A DNA stretch of 26,521 nucleotides from Haplomitrium mnioides. Lineage: Eukaryota; Marchantiophyta; Haplomitriopsida; Calobryales. The DNA is taken from contig JBNGIS010020559.1 of NCBI GenBank assembly GCA_049999725.1, forward strand, positions 61,460 through 87,980, read 5' to 3'. Below, piece by piece: positions 1-10,283 of this stretch; the first letter of the stretch is position 1, and each line of letters starts with the position of its first letter. A model generated the notes under the pieces. The model searched no databases. It was not told where the DNA came from and was given only the letters and a program-made list of their open reading frames with translations. Position numbers and translations under genes: made by a program.

Positions 1-58
1 GCGAGGTGCGCAGGCACTAATCCAGCCCCCCCCTCTCAGCTCCACTTGAAGAATCACA

Positions 59-83
59 CCAGAGTGTGCTCCAAACACTCTGG
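59..83. repeat. Perfect 9-bp-stem palindrome in LTR
   Basis: CCAGAGTGT (59-67) and ACACTCTGG (75-83) are exact reverse complements around a 7-base loop. The same place in the other LTRs holds a related dyad (7766-7779; 10204-10228; degraded near 25566). It lies beside the TAGTGC/GCACTA dyad, here degraded at 4-19. Confidence 0.7.
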
Positions 84-819
84 GCTGATGCGCTTGCTCA
101 AGGAAATGTTAAGACAACTCCAAGCTTCTCACTTGGCAGCCTCTTCTTAGTTCTCAACTGGCCAGAATCCCTTCAAACTATCATATCGGTCCACCTCCGC
201 TCTAGTACACTCATAGAGACGAGTTCACCTGGATTGCCCGAGCATCTAGAGCTCCTCACTCTGCGATTCTCGACGCCACTCTAGTCTACCTCCGAATCTC
301 CGCTTGCCCCTTGGAGCTAGTTCACCCGCTTCACGTAGCTCTTCACTGAATTCTCACTCTTGCCTTACCATGCGCAATTTCCTTGTCTTGTGGTCGCTGT
401 CGTGTCCTACAATTTCTCGTGCATCAACCTGAAAAGAATCGGAGGCCCTCAATGTATACCCTCTACTCACCAATACCTCGAGCTCGATCCGAAGAGTAGT
501 TCGTTAATCCTATTGGCTCGGAATAGGGGGTGACGACGCGTGTCCTGCGAGGTTGTTATTCCCATTATATCGGAATGGGAGAAGGCACCGCGTCTCCTAT
601 CGGGTGGTTAAAAAAATCCAAATACAATGGTAACCTTAACGGAGAGTCCAAGGAATCTTGCAGGTCAAGATTCCGTAGATTCTCGCAGAGCCAAGTCCGA
701 AGGGTTCTTCGGAACAGAGTTCCGAAGCGCCTTTCGAAACCTAGTCCACAGAATCTTTATAGATTCCTCCGCAGATCCCAAGTGATCCTCCGCGCGCCAC
801 GTCATCCGCAGCTCCGCCG

Positions 820-1135
820 TTTAATGCCGCCCCGCAAGAGGGTAGGTGGACCGTTGCGTTGACCCCCCTTCCAAAGTTGACCAGCTTGTGGCTCGAGGTC
901 CGATGAGCTCCCCACCTGCTGCCGCGTGTCCTTTGACTTGCTCGAGGCTCTCGGAGTTGCCACGTCATCTGAAGAGCGCCGTCCGACGCTGCCTTGCAAA
1001 AGGGGTAGGCGGACCGTTGGCTGACTTTCTTCCAAAGTTGACTCACGAAATCCCCTCCGAGCTTCTCAAGACGCCACGTCGTCCAAAGGCTACCGTCCGA
1101 CGCTGCTCCGTAAGGGGGTAGGCTGACCGTCGGGC
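820..1135 (-). repeat. Three GC-rich U3 modules (hairpin plus ACGT core)
   Basis: On the minus strand, three copies of a module carry a GC-rich segment centred on CCCCTTTGC-like sequence (near 830, 995 and 1105). GATGACGTGGC-like cores occur on the minus strand near 800, 960 and 1073. This is the same module found three times in the 7943 and 17180 LTRs and four times in the 5510 and 23370 LTRs. Confidence 0.7.
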
Positions 1136-1404
1136 TGACCTTCTTCCGAGGTTGACCCGTGGACCTCCTTCTCATTCGTCCACGTTTCAAAAAACATCCG
1201 TGGACTCCCTACGCTCACCACGTCATTTGAAGAACCCCTCCTCGCCGAGTAAGAACTGTGCTGATGTTGCCATTTTGCCATCCCTTCGAGATAAGAACAA
1301 TACGCGTGCCTGAGGCCCTTCGTTAAGTTTTCAAAAAGCTTGATATGAGAACTACAAGATCCCTTTGAACCCTTCACCTCTATGTCAAACTTTCAGATGT
1401 CACG

Positions 1405-1935
1405 GCCAGACCTCGTCGAACTTTCTCCTTGGTCATGCCAAATCTGCAAAGAATCACCCTTTTGGCGTTGCTTGCTCCTCCATCGGTTGGATCTGCGCTA
1501 ACTTGTTTTCCGGCCGACTCTATCTGGCTCCCCGATTCTTCGATAAATTGCCTTTTTGGTGTATCCCTCTTCTTCCCTAACCGGATTGACACCATATCGC
1601 CCTTCTGCCTTAGCCTTCTTCCCATTAGACGATTTGCAATAGATCACCGTTTCAGCACTGTCGCTCTTTGTTTGATCGGATCGTCGATAAGTCGCCTTTT
1701 GCCTCCACTTTCTCTTCATCTGACCATTTGGTGATTCGTCCCCCTTTCGGCTCCCTCTGCTTTCCTCTTGTCGAATCCTCGCTAAGTCACCTCTTTGGCT
1801 TCCACGGTTCTTCCTTGGTCGGATCGCCGATAGATCACCTCTTCGACACTTGTCGGTTCTTCTGTGATCAGATTCGTGCTAAGTCACCCTTCCGACACTC
1901 TTCCGTTTTCCTTCGGCCATACCCACGATACATCG
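1405..1935 (-). repeat. Degenerate ~48-bp minisatellite, about 10 units
   Basis: On the minus strand, units of about 46-51 bp recur with the core GGTGATCTATCGACGATC followed by a purine-rich stretch. I count about ten units. The same repeat has about four units in the LTRs at 7943 (8727-8890) and 17180 (18011-18190). The short open frames seen across it are a by-product of the repeat. Confidence 0.7.
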
Positions 1936-2772
1936 TCTTTTCGGGTCTTCCTCCTTGCTACCTGGTTGGACTCTCATCGGATCCTTGTCAAGCGGGGTCC
2001 CCACGTCGTAAGACAGATCGAAACCCCCTTAACCGGGATCCCCAGTTAGAAAGGCGAATTCCCGAAGATCTTCGAGCTCCTTGGAGCCGCCACGTCATCC
2101 AAAGAATCCCACGAATCGCTCTGGAGATGCCACATTTCCGTGGAATCTCGCGGAGCCTTGAGAGGACTCCACATTTCCGCTAGGATTCGCGGATTCAAGA
2201 AAAAGGAAATTGCCGATCGGCCTCTGTAGAGAGCGCTCCTACTTGTGGGATCGAGGCGTCCCCCTTCCCTGGCCTAGCTTGCTCTTGCAACGATCCCAGC
2301 TCCTCCTTTTGTCCATGATCCTTGCTTCCTGATTTGTGGCCACTGCAGAACATATCCGTGGTCTGTCTCTCCTCCAAGTGTCTTCAGATTTCTGTGTTGT
2401 GGATCCGTTCTTCCTCCTCCGATCGCTTCGCTTGGAGTGGCCATTCCCTTCTTCTCTGCTCGGCCTCAATCCCCGCATCCTCATGAGACCCACGGGTTCT
2501 CATTGGCCTGCTTCGAATTTTGAAATAGGACACCTCCCTTGGTTGGCGATCACTGCCTCCTTCTCGCTCTTCCGCCATGATCCCATTTTCCTCCAAGGAT
2601 TCATGCGCCTTGCTCTTACTAGCTAATTGAGAGTAATCCGCTGCTCCTAAGGTGTCTTCACACTTGCAAAGGGCCATTGTGCCCGTGATGCTTCCGATTT
2701 CCTGAATTCTGCTTTAGGGACCCAAATCGCTGGCTGACAGTTATGTTAATGAAAAGACTACTTCCTTCCAAG

Positions 2773-5509
2773 ACCATGTTACATATTGAACTTGACCACA
2801 CCTCGTGTAGCATTACACACAAACTCCAACTGAATTACATTTGATAAGTTGATGTTGATCAAATGTCTGCTTTGCTCCATGAACATGCTACATATTGAAC
2901 TTGACTACAACTCGTATAGCATTAGCCACAAATTTCAATTGAATTACATTTGATAAGTTAATGTTGATCAAATGATTGCTTCACTTCACGAACATGTTAC
3001 ATATTGAACTAGACATTACCTGAGGTAGCATTACACACAACTTCCAATGTAATTACATTTGATAAGTTGATGTTGATCAAATGTTTGTTTTGCTCCACAA
3101 ACATGTTGCATATTGAACTTCACCACACCTCGTGTAGTATAGCATACAAATTCCAATTGCACTACATTTGATAAGTTGATGTTGATCAAATGTTTGATTT
3201 GCTCCATGAACATGTTGCATATTGAACTTCACCACACCTCCTGTAGTATAACACAAAATTTCCAATTGCACTACATTTGATAAGTTGATGTTGATCAAAT
3301 GTTTGCTCCACTCCACGAATATGTTGCATATTGAGCTTGACCACACCTCATATAGCATTACACACAAATTCTAATTGAATTACATTTCATTAGTTGATGT
3401 TGATCAAGTGTTTGCTTTGCTTCACCAACATGTTACATATTGAACTCGACCACACTTTGTGTACCACTACACACAAATTCCAATTAAGCTATATTTGACA
3501 AGTTGATGTTGATGAAATGTTTGCTTTGCTCCACGAACATGTTGCATATTGAACTTGACCACACCTCGTGTAGCATTACACACAAATTCCAATTGAATTA
3601 CATTTGATAAGTTAATGTTGATCAAATGTTTGCTTCGCTCGACGAATATGCTACATATTGAACTTGACCACACATCGTGTAGCATTACACACAATTTCCA
3701 ATTGAATTACGATGGATAAGTTGATGGTGATGAAATGTTTGCTTTGCTCCACAAACATGTTACATATTGAAATTGACCACACCTCGTCTAGCAGTACACA
3801 AAAACTTTCAAATAAACTACATTTGATAAGTTGATGTTGATCAAATGTTTGCTTCCGTCTACAAATATGTTACATATTGAAATTGACCATACTTTGTGTA
3901 GCATTACACACAAACTCCAATTGAATTACATTTGATTAGTTAGTGTTCATAAAATATTTTCCTCGCTCAATGAACATATTTCATATTGAACTTGACCACA
4001 CCTCTTGTGTAGCATTACACAAAAATTCCAATTGTACTACATTTTACAAGTTGATGTTGATCAAATATTTGCGTTGCTCTACAAATATGTTACATATTGA
4101 GCTAGACCACACATTGTGTAGCATTACACACAAAATCCAATTGAATTACACTTGATAAGTTGATGGTAATCAAATATTTGCTTTGCTCGACGAACATGTT
4201 AGTTATTGAACTTGACCACACCTTGTGTAGTATTACACACAAATTCCAATTGAATTACATTTGATAAGTTGATGTTGACCAAATGTTTGCTTCGCTCTAC
4301 GAACATGTTGCATATTGAACTTGATCACACCTTGTGGAGCATTACACACAAATTCCAATTGAATTACATTTGATAAGTTGCGGTTAACCAAATGTTTGCT
4401 TTGGTCTACAATCATGTTGCATGTTGAACTTGACCACACCTCGTGTAGCCTTACACACAAATTCCAATTGAAATACATTTGATTAGTTAATGTTCATTAA
4501 ATGTTTTCCGTGATTGTTGAACATGCTTCATACTGAACTTGACCACACCTTGTATAACATTACACACAAATTCCAATTGAATTACATTTGATTAGTTGAT
4601 GTTGATCAAATTTTTGGTTGGCTTCACGAACATGTTGCCTATTGAACTTGACCACACAATGTGCAACATTACACACAAATTCCAATTGAACTACATTTGA
4701 CTAGTTGATGTTGATCAAATGTTTGGTTGGCTTCACAAACATGTTACCAATTGAACTTGACCACACAAGGTGCAACATTACACACAAATTCCAATTGAAT
4801 TATATTTGATGAGTTGATGTTGATCAAATATTTGCTTGGCTTCACGAACATGCTACATATTGAACTTGACAACACATCGTGTAACATTTCACACAAGTTT
4901 GAATCGAATTACAATTGATGAGTTGAAGTTGATCAAATGTTTTCTTGGATACACAAACATGTTTTGTATTGAACTTGACCACACTTTGTGTAACATTACA
5001 CAAAAACTCCAATTGAATTACATTTGATGGGTTGATGTTGATAAAATGTTTGCTTTGCTCGAGGAACATGTTACATATTGAACTTGACCACACATCATAC
5101 AGCATTACACACAAATTCCAATTGAATTACATTTGATAAGTTGATGTTGATCAAATGGTTGTTTGGCTTCACAATCATGTTACATATTGAACTTGACCAT
5201 ACATCCTGCATGACTACACACAAATTTCAATTGTATTACATTTGATAAGTTAGTGTTGATCAAGTGTAAGTTTTGTGTTACAAACATGTTTAATATTTAA
5301 CTTGAAAACATCTCGTACAAAATTACACAAAAATTTCAATTGAATATAATTTGATGAGTTGATGTTGATCATATGTTTTCTTGGCTTTACAAACATGATA
5401 CATGTTGAAATTGACCACACATTGTGCAACATTATACACAAATTCCAATTGAATTGCATTTGATGACTTGATGTTGATCAAATGTTTGTTTGGCTCTACA
5501 AACATGTTA
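2773..5509. repeat. 109-bp tandem satellite, ~25 monomers
   Basis: Monomers start at about 2773, 2882, 2991, 3100 and then every 109 bp to 5501; one 3-bp insertion near 4000 accounts for the final offset. A typical unit reads AACATGTT, 'gaacttgaccacacc', GTGTA-gcat-TACAC, 'ttccaattgaattac', then CATTTGAT-N12-ATCAAATG. It is AT-rich, unlike the GC-rich LTRs on both sides. The period is not a multiple of three and open frames drift between copies, so I do not consider it coding. It is bounded on the left by a 33-base spacer (2740-2772) after a minus-strand LTR and on the right by the LTR start at 5510. It may be a heterochromatic or centromeric satellite; the sequence alone cannot say which. 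Confidence 0.95.
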
Positions 5510-6105
5510 TGCCAACCAGTGAATTGGGGTGCTGATACAGAATTCTTCCCATCAAGAGCAGCATTGAGCCAATTCCCCTCTGGTAAGTGTAAAAGCACCT
5601 CAAAAGCAGCGGTACTACTCCAATATGTGGGTACAAGTAGATCGCATGGATTCGAGAAGAGGAACAGTGGTCACCAACAAGTGGAGGGGCACCACTAAAA
5701 TTTGAAGGCACCAACGAGAGCCCATAAAAATCAAATGGGATGCGAGAATCGAGGTGTAGCGGGAAGGAAGGGACACCCACCAGAGACAAAGAGGCTGAAG
5801 GAGAAAGGTTGAAGCTACAAGTTTGAAAGCGCTATAGGAGGATGAAGACCGCAGAGCAAGCCTGCAGATGCCACACACCAGAGGCAAGGATCGAGGACAG
5901 AAGAGGAGGGTCGCGACCTTCGTGAGCAAGGGTTAGGCCAGGGATCGGGGGACGCTTTGATCCCGTAGGTATGAGATAAGTTCAACAAGGGTTTGACCTC
6001 TTTCTTAAGTATCCTCGACCCTTAAACAGAAACGTGGAGTCTGCTGAAGGCTCTAGAGGATTCCGCGGAAATGTGGCGTTTTCAGAGAGCTTGAGGAGAT
6101 TCAAC

Positions 6106-6353
6106 GGATGACGTGTCGGTGCCAAGGAGTCTGCAAGCCTTCACAGAGAGGTGGCGGGCCCGGGGCGTCTGAGGGCTTGTTGCGGATGACGTGTCGGTGC
6201 CAAGGAGTCCGCAAGTCTTCATAGAGAGGTGGCAGGCCCGGGGCATCCGAGGGCTTGTCACGGATGACGTGTCGGCCTCAAGGAGTCCACAAGTCTTCAC
6301 GGAGAGATGGCGGGCCCAGGGCGTCCGAGGGCTTATAGTGGATGACGTGTCAA
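6106..6353 (+). repeat. 78-bp tandem repeat in LTR, 3 full units plus start
   Basis: GGATGACGTGTC recurs at 6106, 6184, 6262 and 6340, exactly 78 bp apart. Each unit continues with 'cggtgccaaggagtc' and an 'agaggtggcgggcccgggg' block. Because 78 is divisible by three, frames stay open on both strands and give 26-residue periodic peptides. The 23370 LTR has one unit fewer and type 1 LTRs keep a single degenerate unit, so I regard this as a noncoding U3 repeat. Confidence 0.9.
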
Positions 6354-6429
6354 GCATAGAAGACCCGCAGAGTTTGGCAAAAACGTGGACGAAGGAGAGG
6401 GTTCGTGGTCTTCATCGTAGAAAGGTTAG

Positions 6430-6930
6430 CGCAACGGTCAGACTATCGCCTTGCGGAACGGCATCTGGCGACAGCTTTGTGGATTATGTGGCATCCTCGG
6501 AGGACTTGGTAGAAGTCAATGGACACGTGGCGGTAAGACGGAGTCCATTGGAACTTGGGTCACACGAACGTCAACTTCGAAAGAGGGTCAGCGCGGTGAT
6601 CTGCCTACCCTTTTGCGGGGCGGCATCGGATGGAGTGACTTTGGATGACGTAGCACTCAAGGATGGTCTGAGGGATCCTCCAGGTCACAGCTCCATCAAC
6701 CATGGAACCAAGTCAGCACGGTGGTCCGTCTACCCCTTTGCGGAACGGCGTCGGATGGCGTAGCTTTGGATGACATGGCGCTCAGTGAGGGTCCGTGGGA
6801 TCTTTCGGGTTAGAGACGAGTCAACCGCAGAAACCAAGTTAGCGTGACGGTCAGACTACCCCTTTGCAGAGCGGCAACGGACGGCGGGCTCGGAAGAAAG
6901 TCAACCTTGACACGTGGCACGTCGGAGGAG
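6430..6930 (+). repeat. Four GC-rich U3 modules
   Basis: The segment CTACCCCTTTGCGGGGCGGC, or a close variant, occurs near 6445, 6605, 6730 and 6857. It is flanked by GTCAGC..CGG on the left and by GGATGACGT- or ACGTGGC-type sequence on the right. Two perfect CACGTGGC motifs lie at 6524-6531 and 6911-6918. The inner CCCC/GGGG around TTTGC and the outer GTCC/GGAC can pair into a hairpin. Confidence 0.75.
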
Positions 6931-7765
6931 TCTAAGAGATCATGCGGGCTTCCCTATCTGTCAGATCCTTGGGCTTGGGATCTGAGGTCAACTACGGGAG
7001 AAAAGTCAACAACGGACCTAGGTTTCGCTAAGCTCTACAAACTTGGATCCGCAAGGATCTCCGGATGCAAATCATGGAGATTCTGTGGAACTCCTTTTCC
7101 GCGGGATTCTTCGAAACTCTGTTCTGAAGGTATCTTCAGACTGGAGTTATGTAGGAATCTTCGGAATCTCAGTCCGTGAGATTCCTCAGACTCACCTCCA
7201 TGTTACCGTTGTACTTGGTATCATTCAACTAACTGGCAGGACACGTGTTGCAACGTCCGAATCCAAGCCAACGGGATTAACGAACAGTGGGGACAGGTGT
7301 CGCGACCTCCTAATCCGAGCTTAACGAGATTAACGAACTTTCAATGGGAAAGACTCGGAGGATCAACGGAAGCTTGAGGGGTATGCATCGACGGGCTGCG
7401 AATTCAGAAGGGTTGATGTGCAAGCAAACTAGAGACGCGAAGAGCGATCTCGAGACAAGGAAGACGCAAACAAGATAAGGAAAGATTGGATTCCAGTGAG
7501 AAGCTACATGAAGCGAGTGAACTCGCACTAGGGGCAAGCGTGGGTGGAGGTGGATTGGAGGGGTGCCGAGAATCACTGGGTGGGGAGCTTTAGAGGCTCG
7601 GGCGATCCAGGTGAACTCATCCCCGTAAGTGGACCAAGAGCGGAGGTGGATCGATACGGGAGACTAGAAGGGAATCCGAGTTGTTGAGAATTCAGGAGAG
7701 GCTGCCAAGTGGGATCTTGGAATCGTCTTTGCATTCTTTGTGCGAGAGCATCAACCTAGAGTGCT

Positions 7766-7836
7766 CAGAGTGCACTCTGGTGTAATCTTTCAAGTGGAGC
7801 TGTGAAGAAGGTGGCTGCGTTAGTGCGTACGCACTA
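7766..7836. repeat. Two perfect palindromes near LTR 3' part
   Basis: CAGAGTGCACTCTG (7766-7779, 14 bp) and TAGTGCGTACGCACTA (7821-7836, 16 bp) each equal their own reverse complement. Related dyads occur at the same place in the other LTR copies. Confidence 0.85.
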
Positions 7837-8726
7837 CGGAGAAGACTTGTTCGAGGCTTTGGGGAGGAGTGAGCTACATGCAGTCGGGAAGACTATCTTC
7901 CAAAAGTGGAAGTCAAAGAAATCCTCTTCCTAGCCTTCGGAATGTCAGCCAATAGATTGAGGTGCTGACATAGAATTCTTCCCAACAAGAGCAGCATTGA
8001 CACAATTCTGCCTTGGTAAGTGCAAGAGCGCCTCGGGAGCAGCAGGAATCCTTCATTTTGTAAGTATGAGCAGAGTGTATGGATCCATAGAGGAGGATGA
8101 GATCATGGCGGAAGCAGAGCAGGGAGTAGTGATCGCCAGTAAGAAGGTGGGCACCACTACAAATTTAAATTGGGCAAGCAAGAGCCCGTGGGGCTCATGG
8201 GGATGCGGGAATTGAAGCATAGCGGGGAGAAGGGAACACCCACCTAAGGCAAAGCGATTGAAGGAGGAAGAGCGGATCTTCAAAGCAGACATCTGAAGGC
8301 ACTTAGGAGAGAGGGGGACCGCAAACCGTGCCTGCAGAAGCCACACATCAGAAGTACGGATCGGAGACAGGAAGGAGGAGGCGTGATCTTCGTAAGAGCG
8401 AGCCAGGCTAGTGGACAGAGCGGAAGCAGAAGCGCGAGTCCGCAGATTTGAGTGGAAACATGGAGTCTTCTGAGGGCTTCAAAGGATTCCACGAAAACGT
8501 GGCGTCTCCAGAGCGCCTTAGGGGATTCTTCGGGTAATATAGCAACTCTAGGGGGTCCGAAGGTCTTCATAGAGAGGTGGCAAGCCTCGAAGGACATAAC
8601 GGAAACTAGCCTCTCTAAGTGGGGAACCTGGTTAAGTGGGTTCCGATTCGTCTTCCGACGTGGAGAGCCCACTTAACAGAGATCCGTTGAGAGGCCCAAC
8701 TGGAGAGCAAAAAGGGATCAGCTGAA

Positions 8727-8890
8727 AGGGTGACCTATCGACAATCTGAACGGAGGAGCAAGTAAAGTCAAAGGGGTGATCTATTGACGATCCAACCAAA
8801 AGAGAACCAAGGAATACCAAAAAGGCAATCTAGCACAGGTCCGATCGAAAAGAAGATCTATCACCAATCCGGCAATGACAAGTTGGAAAG
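8727..8890 (+). repeat. Degenerate ~48-bp minisatellite, about 4 units
   Basis: Units begin 'gtgacctatcgac', 'gtgatctattgac', 'gcaatctagcac' and 'aagatctatcacc', spaced roughly 30-49 bp, each followed by purine-rich sequence. The same repeat is expanded in the minus-strand LTR (1405-1935). Confidence 0.65.
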
Positions 8891-9126
8891 TTCGACGGAG
8901 TACGGTCGCAACATTCGAAAGTTTGATGGAGGATGCGGTTGGTTCAGGAGCTCTTTGTCGTTTTTATAATGAGCGGGGTGACAACTTAGCGAAGGGAGCC
9001 TAGGGCGCGCGTGCTGTTCTTATCACAAGGGGGCTTTGAAATGGCGACATCGGCACAGTTCTTACTCGACAAGGGAAGGAGGTTCGGATGACGTAGCATC
9101 CGTAGAAGAAAGGAGAAAGTCCACGG

Positions 9127-9520
9127 ATCAACTTCGAACGGGGGTCAAACTGACGGTTCGCTGACCCCTTTGCGGGGTGGCATCGGATGGAGCCCTTCGG
9201 ATGACGTGGCGCCATGAGAAAGCTTGGAAGGGGTCCGCGAGTCAACTTCGGAAGAAGGTCAGCGCGGCGGTCCGTCTACCCCTTTGCAGGGCGGCGTCGG
9301 ACGACGCTCTTCGGATGATGTGGCGACCTCCGAAGCTTTGAGTAGGTCAAAAGACACGCGATAGCAAGTCGGAGCCTGTCAAGTCTCAAGTCACGTGTAG
9401 GTCAACTTCGGAGAAAGAGTCAGCACGGCGGTCCGCCTACCCCTTTGCGGGGCGGCGCCAAACGGCGGGACCTTGGACGATGTGGCGTTCAGAGGGGATT
9501 TGTGGAATATTCGGGGCGAA
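9127..9520 (+). repeat. Three GC-rich U3 modules
   Basis: Copies begin with TCAACTTCG near 9127, 9241 and 9401. Each then has a CCCCTTTGCGGGG-type hairpin and a GATGACGTGGC-like core; the exact ACGTGGC lies at 9204-9210. Spacing is 114 and then 160 bp. Confidence 0.75.
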
Positions 9521-10203
9521 TCTGCAAAGATTCATGTGGACTAAGTTCTGCAAGGCGCTTCACAACTCTGTTTTGAGGAATCCTTCAGACTTGGTCCCAT
9601 GGGAATCTGTGGAATCTCAGCTTGCAAGATTCCCTTGACGTTTTGTAGAGTTACTATTGTACTTGGCGCTTCTCGACCAATTGACAGGACACCCGGCACG
9701 GTCTCCTTTTCCGTTGTAATGGGATTAACGAATAGTGGAGCCACGCGTCGTCACCTCCCATTCCGAGCCCAACGGGATTAGTGACATTTCAACAGGAAGA
9801 GCTCAGAGGATCAACAAATGCTCAAGAGGTATACATCGAGAGGCTCCGATTTTTATCGGGTTGATGCACAAGCAATCGAAGGACGTGACAACGATCTCAA
9901 GATAGGGAAATCGCAACAAGGTAAGGCAGGAGGAAGAATCTAGTGAGAAGCTATGTGAAGCGAGTGGACTCGCACTTGGAGCAAGCGGAGGTGGAGGTGG
10001 ACTAGAGGGGCACTGAGAATCGTTGGGCGGGGAGCTCTAGAGGCTAAGGCGATCCAGGTGAACTCATTCCTGTGAGTGGACCAAGGGCAGAGGTGGATCG
10101 ATACAGGAGTCTAGAAGGGATTCTAGCTTGCTAAGAAATTAGGAGAGGCTGCCAAGTGAGGAGCTTAAAGTCATCTCTGCATTCCTTGTGCAGAATCATC
10201 AAC

Positions 10204-10283
10204 CCAGAGTATTTGGAGTACACTCTGGTGTAATTCTTCAAGGGGAGCTGAGAAAGGGGGGATGTATTAGTGCCCGTGCACTA
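10204..10283. repeat. Two dyads near LTR 3' part
   Basis: CCAGAGT (10204-10210) pairs with ACTCTGG (10222-10228). TAGTGC (10268-10273) pairs with GCACTA (10278-10283) around a 4-base loop. Both correspond to the perfect palindromes at 7766 and 7821. Confidence 0.7.

Larger units (their letters stand above)
1..2739 (-). mobile_element. Minus-strand LTR (type 1-like), cut by window edge
   Basis: Read on the minus strand, this begins at 2739 with TGTCAGCCAGCG, the same terminus as the plus-strand LTRs at 7943, 17180 and 23370. It then follows them in order: the 'aagtgtgaagacacc' segment, 'atcatggcgg', the ~48-bp minisatellite, the GC-rich modules and the two palindromes near the 3' part. It runs about 2.74 kb to the window edge, against about 2.34 kb for the matching part of the 7943 LTR; extra minisatellite units explain much of the difference. 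The bases to its right (2740-2772) have no polypurine tract, so it is either the 5' LTR of a minus-strand element lying to the left or a solo LTR. Reading frames inside it are not conserved between LTR copies and I treat it as noncoding. Confidence 0.85.
5510..7942 (+). mobile_element. Outer element 5' LTR (type 2), end missing
   Basis: It starts TGCCAACCAGTG, a decayed form of TGTCAGCCA, directly after the satellite. It matches the LTR at 23370 most closely but lacks about 30 bp near 5670 that the 23370 copy has around 23522-23553. It stops at 'tagccttcggaa', which corresponds to about 10388 in element A's LTR, where A's own TGTCAGCC begins. About 800 bp of LTR end are therefore absent. It contains three full 78-bp units, four GC-rich modules and two palindromes. 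I see no gene in it. Confidence 0.8.

Noticed and set aside
1-2739. Host coding genes on either strand in the left part
   Set aside because: The segment aligns as an LTR with three others in the window, and its frames are not conserved among them.
2773-5509. CRISPR array or a repetitive protein gene in the 109-bp repeat
   Set aside because: The whole unit repeats with no unique spacers. The period is not divisible by three and frames drift, so the open frames are by-products.
6080-6763. A gene for a protein with 26-residue repeats
   Set aside because: It lies inside an LTR, the repeat length alone keeps frames open on both strands, and the paired LTR at 23370 does not keep the frame.
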